A stretch of 60,000 nucleotides of DNA, taken from positions 64,001 to 124,000 of the forward strand of contig MNCI01033448.1 in the NCBI GenBank assembly GCA_015680685.1, given 5' to 3'. A program made the translations under genes and the position numbers. Of this stretch, positions 12,720-22,500 are shown one piece after another. Under the pieces are notes generated by a model. The model ran no database searches and was not told the DNA's origin. It saw only the letters and a program-made list of their open reading frames with translations. The first letter of the stretch is position 1; the number at the start of each line of letters is the position of its first letter. This DNA is from Gnetum montanum. Lineage: Eukaryota; Streptophyta; Gnetopsida; Gnetales; Gnetaceae.

Positions 12720-13200
12720 ATAAGGAAAATAATGCTATAAAAAGTAACTATGCAATATCTCAAAATTGCTGGTTTAAGGTCTTAGCGGACCATGGTGTGT
12801 GCAAAGTGTAAAGCTAAGCTAAAATAAATGTTCATTAGATAGGTAGAAAAAATGTAAAAATATTCAAAATGTGACAAGCCAAAAAGAAGTTAAATTTTTT
12901 TTCTAACTTTGGGTGTTACATTACATGGGATATAGGATGTTCTATATTACACGTGGGACATGAAGTGTCCTATAATATGCATGGGACATGGAATGTTCTG
13001 TGTTATGCATGGGACCTAGAGCATTCCATGTTACGTGCGGGACATGGGACATCCCGAGAGGATGTCATGTCATATATAAATAGGGGTTTACCCTTGCTAA
13101 ACCTATGATTTTCATTGTTGAGGCAAAAAATTCATAGCATAACATGATTCAGAGTAGAACATAGCACCGACAGAGCATAACAACAAAAACTAGAGCTTAA
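12720..13200 (+). promoter_or_regulatory. promoter and 5' leader of the antisense gene of element B, with minisatellite
   Basis: This plus-strand stretch lies between B's pol (minus) and the insertion point of A. From about 12907 to 13060 there are four to five copies of a unit of about 34 bp containing GCATGGGACATGGAATGTTC. TATAAATA at 13075-13082 is followed by GGGGTTTACCC, a context shared with the antisense-gene TATA boxes of A (24337-24330) and E (57975-57968). The ATG lies at 32234, about 11 bases beyond the A insertion, so the spacing from TATA to ATG was originally about 140 bases, as in A. Confidence 0.55.
13196..13200. repeat. target-site duplication of element A, left copy (CTTAA)
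   Basis: CTTAA stands directly before the LTR start TGAAACATCG and is repeated at 32219-32223, directly after the terminal ACA of the right LTR. The 5-bp length is normal for Ty3/gypsy integration. Confidence 0.85.
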
Positions 13201-15022
13201 TGAAACATCGTAAAATTTCAAGGCACTCTTGCTTTACCAAGGTCTTGGAAATGAGGCTAACATTTCCACAAGTGGAGCCTCATGATAGTTTGGTAGGAAA
13301 TGAATGCTTTGAGTTTAGACTATCCAGTCCAACAAGTTTTCTACCTTGAGAGCTGATAGGCCCAATGGACTCCCCAGCCTGCCCACTTGGAAAATTCACC
13401 TGGCTAATAGTCTATTCAAAAATCATGCTAAGAGTTGTCGACAGTGCTCAGGATGGACAAAATAGTTTGGAAAGTTTTCTAGTGAAGAAGCTTTCTACGC
13501 TACTCTACACTATGTAGTGTAGCAAGCCTCAAGAAAGCTTCTCATGCAACCAAGTGCAAATTGTTGCGGGACAGGGTGCTACGCTATGCTACGCTACGTA
13601 GTGTAGCATAGCGTAGCAAATAAAAATTAGAAAGGCCCAGCTTACCAAGTGATTCCAACAAGGAAGTTGCACTCGATGACCACTCTGGCCTCCAAAACCA
13701 GTTGCCTTGTTCAACTTCAAGTCCTTTAGCAAGGTCTCTTACTAGAAAGTGGCCGATTGAGCAAAAAGCAGGATATGCCAGCTGCTACGCTACACTATGC
13801 TACATAGCATAGCACAATGTAGCGATAATGCAAGGACATCAAGCAATGTTTCAAATGCAAGTTTAGCAAGGTTAGAGGCTCCCCTTAGTAAAAAAGCAAA
13901 ACTTGCTGCTGTTAGCATGGACAAAGCTTCAAACAAGTGTTTGCAACTCCACACGGGTCATAGATGAAACCAGCTGCTACACTATGGGATGCTATGTAGC
14001 ATAGCATAGTGTAGCAAAGATGCAAAACCAAAAGGAAATGCTTCAAAATTTAGCCCAACGTTCTCCAAGGCTTCCAGTAGTTGACTTCAATGCAATTTTC
14101 TTCTTCAAACTAGTGGCTATGCTGTGCGACACTATATAGCATAACATAGCGTAGCCAACAGCTATGTTATGCCAACATGCTATGCTCCATAGCGTAGCAC
14201 AGCGTAACAAGCAACCACGCTACTCTAGTGTGCTTCACTCGTTATTTGCATTATTATTACACTTTATGTTAGCACTCCTAGTTTTGACAACATGATTGCT
14301 GCATAGCAAGTTTACAATTGGCTTTACATATCCATGCAATATGGGCATGTCAGCATCTCATGGGTCTGGGACACGTGGCATCTAAACCTCATCTCTCGCC
14401 TACTCCTGGCCCTATAAATACCCCGACAAGTAATGCTCAAAGGGTTGAAATATTTTATTGGTTGGCAAATTGATGCATTGTTGGAAAATTGAGAATCCCC
14501 CTAGTTGGCAAATTTTAGTAGTTGGCACTTTTAGCGTTGGCATTTGGCATTAGATTTTTTCTTGTTGGCACTCTCTACTATTGGCTCTTAAGCTTGTACC
14601 TGAAAACATAGTTGAGGCATTTTGAGAATTTTGGTCATTCCTAGACTCTCTGTGTGCCTCCAACATTGTATAACTTGTTATACATTTCTAAGAAAAGAAG
14701 AGAATTGAACCTGCGACTTCGTGGTGGTGCATTTCCTCATCCCAGTTACTCTATTATTTTCATATTATCATGATTGTTCAACATTATTTTCTTTATTATC
14801 ACATTTATTAATCATCTATTAGATATCACATATTTCATGCTTAAAACAACATTTACATAAGGTTAAGTTACACTGACTAAGTCTTTGTCTAATCGACCAG
14901 ACCATTCAGGGTGTCCCATTTCTATTTTTTATCTAGCACGACCCTCACACGGATTCGGGGTTAAACTGCCTTGACTAGCAACCTCTCGGTGTTTCCAGGC
15001 ACCAACTTTTTTGGTTGGTATA
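13201..15022 (+). repeat. 5' LTR of element A
   Basis: It starts TGAAACATCG and ends just before GTTTTCGGCACTAG, where the PBS begins. It matches 30379-32218 throughout. The U3 holds about six GCTACGCTA-type palindromes at 13494-13523, 13577-13618, 13783-13825, 13978-14016, 14107-14150 and 14160-14210; the second is a 42-bp palindrome with only one mismatched pair. The TATA box lies at 14413-14420, and the R/U5 part has repeated 'gttggcaaatt' words. The last base pair has mutated (TATA instead of TACA). Confidence 0.85.
14413..14420 (+). promoter_or_regulatory. TATA box of the A 5' LTR
   Basis: TATAAATA in the context GGCCCTATAAATACCCCG, conserved in the right LTR at 31592-31599 and in E at 47488-47495. 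Confidence 0.7.
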
Positions 15023-15027
15023 GTTTT

Positions 15028-15046
15028 CGGCACTAGAAGGAGGGCC
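15028..15046 (+). other. primer-binding site of element A
   Basis: CGGCACTAGAAGGAGGGCC follows the LTR after a five-base spacer. The equivalents in E (TGGTGCTAGAAGGAGGGCC, 48260-48278) and B (TGGCACTAGAAGAACGGCC, minus strand 39838-39820) begin TGG, complementary to a tRNA CCA end; the T has changed to C in A. I do not assign the tRNA. Confidence 0.6.
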
Positions 15047-15265
15047 TTTTGGTGTCTTTTCCATCTTTCATGGTAGTCTTGCATGCATTCTGTACCCCAT
15101 CATGCACTAGTGTAAATGTAACACCCTTTGCGGTTGTTTATGCATCATGTGGTGTAGATCGGTCGCTCTAACTATTCCCCTGGAATCCTACAAGATAGAA
15201 AGCCTCCAATCGCCACTTGATCTCCTTGTTCCCCTAGTTTGCAAGTCCTTTTTAGCTTTATGACA
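15047..15265 (+). other. 5' leader of element A, single repeat unit
   Basis: Non-coding leader between PBS and the gag ATG. It contains one unit of the sequence that is repeated about six times in the leader of E (48279-49195): 'tagtcttgcatgcattctg' ... 'gtgtagatcggtcgc' ... 'ggaatcctacaagat'. Confidence 0.55.
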
Positions 15266-18190
15266 ATGATTTCATCAAGCACCGTAGTTACTACCTCTAA
15301 CGTTGAGGTTCCCCTTTCGGTTCAAGGCATCACAGGTGCCGAGTAGCCACCTAGCCTAGTGGTGGGGCCACACCGATCTCTTAGGATTTAAAACTAAGGA
15401 CCTGATTGCTTGACATAGCAATACAAGCAATACAAATTTCTCTACACTAAGGTTTAGGAAAATTTTCCCTAAGAAGGACAAGAACGAGAAGACAAACGTA
15501 GCTTCGAGTTCGCTTACTATAATGGGAGGGAATTTATTCCCACCCCTAGTGTTTCCATCTCTTTGATGCAAACCCATCAGTGGCGCATAGATCAGCTGAT
15601 GGGGTTGACTAGGTCTAGGGAGCCATGAGACACAACATCTCAGCATGATGAGGCGTTCCAAGATGGGCAATAGGAACTTGATTCCTAATCCAAGGGTGGG
15701 GGTAAAACTAACCCTGCCACCCTTCTTCCCACCCCATCTTTCTGGACAAACCCACTCTCTCTCACTGCTCCCTTTATGATTACATCTGCACTGTCGCAAC
15801 CTACGATTTCATTAGCAATGGGTAGCCATGCCATGCCCTCAGTGTATCAACATGCCTAGTCCCCTATCTCATTCTCATTCACTACCCCCCAATCTATTTC
15901 ACAATCCATCCTTGCATCGCACCACAGACCAATCACGACTACCCTGCCCTACATTCATGTTGCAACTACATCGCAGTTGCATGCAGTTTTCACATCCATT
16001 CCTGCATCTACACATGTCCCAACGTTAACAATGGGCCCACGCCCATCCACATGGTGGACCCCATTCACTTATCCTCTTGTTTTAAAACCATCGCAAATGT
16101 CCCACTATGCTCGCCACCAAACATACCAACTCCCGCAAACGGTACAACCAAGTGTGGGACTATGCTCTGCCCCAATGGCCAGACAAAAAGCTTAACCCAT
16201 GGCATAACTAGTAGCTACTACTCCAATAGCACCACCTACTGGGTGGTAGAAAGCACAAGACACACCTTTCATAGGGTCTCCCCAATGGCATCCCCTATGG
16301 GTCACATTGCTACCCTTGCCACTTCATAGATGGGAGCTACCTCTGCGGCTCCCCAACCACCCGCATCGTCCCTGGGTCTAGATCAAGCATTCTAGCTTAT
16401 CCAGACCCTTACTGAGGAAATCAAATGCCTTAAGGCTACTGGTTTTGACACGGTACAAGTCATGGACTTGTACCAAGATGATTCCATCATCCCGGTAGTT
16501 CCCATGTTAGCACTACCCCCTGGGATGCCCCTCCCCCACTTCACAAAATACAATGGAGAGGGTGATCCCAACACATATGCTGTCACATTTAGATCTGAGT
16601 CTTTTCTTTTGCAATAATGATCACACACAATCATCCATGTCTTTGCTATGTCTCTAATAGGGAAAGCCCTCACTTCCATGCTCTTCCATTTCAACCCTAG
16701 AGGGGCTCCTGACCCAGTTCATAATACATTTCAAGTATAACTTGAGATCAGAAGTTACGCTGGATCAGATAATGCATGTGAAGAAAGATCCACTAGAACC
16801 AGTCCAAAAATTTATACAGTGGTGGAGTGCTAACCTTAATGAAATCCACGAGCCCATCACAGAGGCCCATTTGCTGGTGGTCTTTAAGGATGCAGTGAAT
16901 GACTTCATTAAGTTCAAACTGTACTATCTCATTCCACAGACTCTTAGTTAGGCATTCACCCAAACCAAGAGCATACAAGATGTGGCCGAGGCAAGCAAAG
17001 ATCCAGCCTATGTTGTGTACAAGAAAACCTTCGTGAGGAAGGAAAAGGACAAGGGTAAGGCTGCAACAGCCACAGTGGCCACTGTGGTAAATGAAGCCAA
17101 GAACAAAAACAATAATAACAAGAAGGTGACCACACCAGAAACTAACCCCACACCCACACCGGGCAATGTAGCTCTACCTTTGACATCTACACCCAAAGCA
17201 TCCGCACCTTCCAAACCTAACTATGAGTGTAAAGATTGTTCTAAGTATACCCCAATTCCTGTCAAGCCTTCAGAACTTCTGAAGCAATTACTGGGGAAAA
17301 GGTATATCCAACACAAGCGAATGTTAGAGGAGGTGGCCAAAACACATCAACGGTATTGCGAATTCCTTAGGAATCCCTCCTTGGCTTTGCCCAATGAGCC
17401 GCTAGTTCCTAAGAATTTTAGGCTAGAGTGATTCTATGACTACCATCAATAGTTTGGTCATGATACAGATTACTACCTGGTGTTAAAGGATGACATCCAA
17501 AGAATGATTAATCAAGGAAAACTAGTTCTAGACGAAAGCAACCCAATGCTTTCTGAAAATCAATCTCTGCATGTTTACAAGGATCCACTTAATTCCAACA
17601 ACACCAGTTACATTACCAATACTATCGACGTTGACAGTAATCCTAAACTGCCCTAGCAGCTGTTTGTGGTTTGTGTGCCTCAGCATAGTGCACCAACACC
17701 ACTAGCGGCTAAAGAAATTCTATAGCAACCATTTGTTCTAAGAGTCCCTCCTTGGACATCCACCCCTGCACCGCCTGTAAGCAAAACTGTATCACCGCCA
17801 CATGCATTAACACCATTAGCACCATTCATCATCAGGGGGCCAAGCCAATTAACCATCCCCATCCTGCATAACACAACATCGTAGCCTTCACATCCAAAAA
17901 AATGAGAAGAGCGTTTGATAGGTGAGGCATCAACAAAATGTAGCACCCCAAGTACTTCCAAGCCTATGCCCTCACCCTATGCACCTACGTCCTTGTTGCC
18001 AAAAGATAACATTGCTACGCATGCACAATCTTCACCACCTTGCCTGAAAGGGTCTGACCCCAGACCCGAAATTATCCCTCATGAAATTCATCTTCTAGGA
18101 CGAATGGAAGAGAAGAAAGGAAGTAAATAGGAAGGTGGCCCAAACCTTTTAAGTGCTCTCACTTAGGTCAAGCAGGTTCAAAAGTAGAAA
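15266..18190 (+). pseudogene. gag: gag of element A (decayed)
   Basis: The ATG at 15266 is chosen by comparison with E, where the reading MASTTTAINTFNVKVPF starts at 49254. Order: a short N-terminus, a Pro/Thr/Ser-rich stretch (15830-16380), the capsid-like retrotransposon Gag domain (about 16390-16980: LPHFTKYNGEGDPNT, then VQKFIQWWSANLNEI and FIKFKLYYL), a Lys-rich linker (KKTFVRKEKDKGK), the conserved YECKDCSKYTPIPVKPSELL block (17220), and a knuckle at 17430-17490 reading CYDYHQ-type residues with GHDTDYY. A Pro-rich linker leads into protease without a separating intergenic gap. Several frameshifts and TAG stops interrupt it. Confidence 0.8.
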
Positions 18191-19045
18191 AACACAATGT
18201 TGAGCCTATATGACCTGATTATGACTTCTACTACACACCGTGAGGCTCTAGTTCACATGTTAACGACAATACCGATTGACAAGAACATGCCAGTAGAAGA
18301 AAAAGCAATCCACTCGGTCATGCTTCCTTCTATGCCTGCAGAACCACAACCATGCCAATTAACTTTCTACAATGATTCCGTCAGGGAAGACCCTAAAAAT
18401 GGTTAGGTGACTACATCACCTCTCTTCGTCAAAATTTGGTTCGGTCAACATAAGATCCGAAGGGTACACGTTGATGATGGAGCTGCTACGAACATCATCC
18501 CATTCCCTATTGTTGATAACCTGGGTTTGGTAGACCAAATTAAACCCATGAAAACATCATGCTTGAAGCCATTTAACAGGGCACGGGTCATGGTGAAAGG
18601 CACTGTTGACATCGACTTTGTGCCAAGAGACCAGTTCCCCACGAATTCAACATTTATCATGGTGGAAGAGATGCCCATGTTTAACATGATCTTGGGGAGG
18701 TCATGGTTAGCACAACTTAGGGTAGTCTCTTCACCCATACATTAGGAGATCTATTTACCCTATGCAGGTAGGGAGGTGGTGATCCATGGCGATGAGGTAG
18801 CAATGCAAGCAATAAATAACATAGATATGGAGTAGGGATCGAAGGTTATAACCTCTGAGAATGAAGTGCCTATCTCCGTAGATACTAACTACTTAGCGAA
18901 GGAGTTGGCCCAACACACCGGTTCAGAAAATGAAAATGCGTGGGCTGAGTTGCCCTTCCAAGTGGAGGACAACGATGTGGATGAGCGCCCTAGCAAGGCT
19001 TCTCAGCCTTACACCTCACCGAATCCATGATGGGTCAGAAAGTAG
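18191..19045 (+). pseudogene. aspartic protease of element A
   Basis: The retropepsin core lies at 18407-18745: a substrate-side strand IRRVHVDDGAATNIIPFPI carrying the D-D-G-A catalytic motif (family D-S/T-G-A), followed by the second hydrophobic half with MVEEMPMFNMILGRSWLAQL, the usual ILGRxW motif. The upstream 18197-18400 (LYDLIMTSTTHREALVHML) and downstream tail up to the stop at 19043 (QPYTSPNP) are conserved in E and partly in B. It processes the Gag-Pol polyprotein. The protease is followed not by RT but by a 6-kb interval, which is unusual unless that interval is spliced out. Confidence 0.8.
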
Positions 19046-19189
19046 TTACGCATAGCGTAGCAACCCCACTGCTTCCTACCCAATTAACATCCTTTGTACA
19101 TTTACTGCTTATTGGCTTCGCATCCATTCGTCTATGCTAGGTACACCAAATTACTTTTTTTTAACAAAAAACCATTAACGTATCTTCTG

Positions 19190-19420
19190 TCTACACCATG
19201 GCCAAAAATGGCCTAAAACTATATCATCCCATGGCTAGAAATGACCTAAAAGTACACATGATCTAAAATGGCCTAAAACTACCCATGGCTTGAAATGGGC
19301 TAAAACTATACCATCACCTCATGGCTTGAAATGGCTTAAAACTAGCAATGGCCTGAAATGGCCTAAAACTAGCGATGGCCTGAAATGGCCTAAAACTACG
19401 CATGGCCAAAAATTGCCTAA
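19190..19420 (+). repeat. array after protease: GGCC hairpin + TAAAACTA (element A)
   Basis: Six or more imperfect copies of a unit of about 28-32 bp, for example ATGGCCTGAAATGGCCTA followed by AAACTAGC. Each copy contains two GGCC half-sites that can pair. The same array sits after protease in B (36020-36250, minus strand sense) and, degenerate, in E (53160-53290). The 61-residue frame through it is just repeat translation. Confidence 0.75.
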
Positions 19421-19582
19421 AACGAAAACAAAAACCATAGAAACCGATCGCATAGATAGCATACGTAATGCATAAACTAGAGTAGCTTCAATCTTTCCAT
19501 AACCCATTTTTTATTCAAAATTTCACTTAGACAATGTTTGCAACAATTTTTTCAAAAATACAAAAATCAAAAGCCCCTGCTG

Positions 19583-22500
19583 TTATACGTCATCTTGCCT
19601 TGCATCATTTCCCTCTACATCACTTCCTTCTGGATCATCATTTTCGCCCTCTAGGAGCCCTTCTTCATCCGGAATTTGCATCATAAAAATGAAGTAGTCA
19701 GCTAGAGTTACACATAAAGGCTAGAAAAACATAAACTATTGCATCGTAGAAAGTGACTAACCCGAGACAGCCCCGCATCTATCTTGGAGGGTATACGATC
19801 CAATCCGATCCCGAGGAGGTGCTAGACCTCCTCCTCTATAATATCCACCCAGTGCCTATCACTCAATTCAGCATCTACTAGAACTTTCTCCTTTTTGATC
19901 ATTGTCCATCTTGGTGGTCCTGGAGAACAGAAGGCAGTGGTGGTCTCACCTATGGGAAGATTCACTTCCCGCTCAGGTGACTCACTAACCATTACTTACT
20001 GCATGAACTTGTTGTAGGCTTCTGAAGCACCAATGGCATCCACGAATGCTTCATAAGTATACAAGTTTATTGAAGCATCTCGGTATTATTTTTGGTAGGT
20101 GGCATGTTCCAGTTTATACATATGCTTGTGGTTCTTTTGGGAATTGCCCCACTCATAAAATCTAGTGCTATATTCCTTCCAGTCTTGGTTCTTCTGAGCC
20201 ATCAAGTCCATCTACATCCACTACTCAATTATTTCCGGGGTGGCCTCGTTGTTGCACTACACAACCATCCAATGTCTTGCATAAACTATGATAGCCATGC
20301 ACTAACTACCATCATTGGTATCACGGGCCAAAAGGAACTCATTCCTGGAACAGAGGTCTCCTACTTTGGTGGTCAGATTGGCCTTTTCTTTATCCTGCCT
20401 CTGGACCCGTTTCCATAGGTCTTCATTCATGTGCCTACACTCCCATAAGGAGCATGCCAAGTGCAATGCACATTTTCTAGCCTCATCATATACGTAACGA
20501 GGCACCTCGGTCACTTTAGGTGGGAATGTAGGCATAACGTCCACCTTCACTACTTGTTTCGGGTCCCACCTAAGGTGAGAGGCTGTTATCACATAAAAAA
20601 TGCATTAGTTACAATAGCATAGAAAAGTTTAGCAATCCAAAAATTCTAGCGTAGCAACTTAAAGAGCCTAGCGTAGCCACTTCACTTACCCACTTCAGGA
20701 TCAACCTGCTGGAGACAGCCAATCATGTCGTCGATAACCCCCTACATGAACGTAAGCTTGTAAGGGGTCTCAACCCTTGGTTCTAACCGGATCAAGGAAG
20801 GTTCTGCAGCATCAACAGTGGTCTCTACCACATAATCAAATGTGTCAGTCATGACCAGGGTGGACTGCAATAAGGCTGATGAGTAATGTAAACGACAGTT
20901 TAATGGCTCCTACCTAGCAAACCCTCAAGGGTGATAGCGGCAGGGGGGGGGGGGGATCGCCCATCGACATATTATCGAATATATGGTCAAAATCACCAGC
21001 ATCTAGTTGCAACTCCCCTTCTTGATGGCTTAACACTATAGTAGCACCCTCCACATTCATCTACTTTGCCAATGCTTGCCAATGCTAAAATGAATTTAGC
21101 AAAGGGATTTCCTTCTTGGTTGACAAGGGTTTCCTCTTTATTCAATGGGGCCTTTCTTTTTAAGGCACAAACATCCTCCTCATCGATAAAAATGTCCTTC
21201 TTGTCTACAGGAGCATTTTCCTCAATGATAGGAGCCCCTTCCTTTGTGGTGGGGGTTTCTTCTCTCTCTTCCTTTTGTGGCCAGGTCCCCACATCTTTAT
21301 TAGTTGCCCCCATTTCCAGGGCTGACACTCTTTGTTGCCTTCTTCTTCTTCCTTTTCTTCCTCTGGCAACAAAGTCTATTCACATTAGCTTATAGCATGT
21401 TAACTTAAAATAGATGCTACACTATACTACGCTATCTAGCGTAGCACAGCATAGTAAGAATTAACCAAATAAGTAAAGAAGCAAGAAAAATGACAAAAGC
21501 ATTTACCAATGGGAGGCTGTATCCTACGTAGCTTGAACCGCAGTCCCTACCCCCCTTCTTCATCCATATGGGGAGGCTTCTCAACCAGACAAAGCTTCTT
21601 ATGTTGCAACGTGGTGGCCACCATCTCCACGATGAGGCATTTTCCCTATGATACGCTACCCATAGTAGCAAGGGACTCCTCTCCCATGTTGTCTTGGCCA
21701 CGGAAGTTGCAGGCCACCCGATCCTTAGTTATCATAGAAAATGGCTCTCCAATTTCTTCTGGGGGATCTTGGAGTCAGGTGGTCTGGAAGACTTGGTAGA
21801 TCCATGGTTTGAAAATATGGTTACGATCTTGCATAAGCCAAACTCTATTCTCATGGACCACCAAGAATTCCACGAAATGTTGCAAGCAAGCTATGTAAAA
21901 GGCATGGTGCACATTGAAATGGGACTCATGCTTCTTATGAAGCTTGACCATTTTAGCTTGCAGGCCTTTGCAGAGATGCCTAGCCTAGTTATAATGGGCC
22001 TCCTCTTCCATTACCTCCCTCATCACCCAAGCTTGCTCAATCCTAATGATCTTTCCTTGGGAAAGTAGCTTGGGGAAAGCATGGGCACAGAAGATGGGGT
22101 AAATGTCTTTGGTTGCTTTCAGCTTCTCTTTTGTCATAAGGATCCCCTGTTTCCGTTTCATAACTCCTAGCCACTTCACAATGTCCCTTTGATGGTTCAC
22201 CTCTTTTTTGATCATTTCCCCCATAGGGAGACCATTAACAGGAACACCAAAGAGATCCGCGAATAGTTGGTAATTGATTTCAAGGACTACTAGCACACCA
22301 TGCACACATGTGCGGAAGCGGTCTACCTTTTTATAAAATGAGTCAGCTAGGGCTAGCATCTCAGCAGTAGGGACACTCGAGTTCATGGCCAGGAATAGCT
22401 CCATGGGTCGAACATCCTGAATGTGGTTGGTCAATGATTCCGAGGCTCAATTTCAAAGCCAACATTGAGTCTTGTCTTCCTCCCCATACTTGAAGTAGAT

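Noticed and set aside
19190-19420. CRISPR-like regular repeats
   Set aside because: Units are imperfect, spacers are not unique, the genome is a plant, and the same array recurs at fixed places in the element.
20942-20956. Run of 13 G residues as a G-quadruplex signal
   Set aside because: A single homopolymer inside exon 5 of a pseudogene, absent in E; probably slippage or a sequencing artefact.
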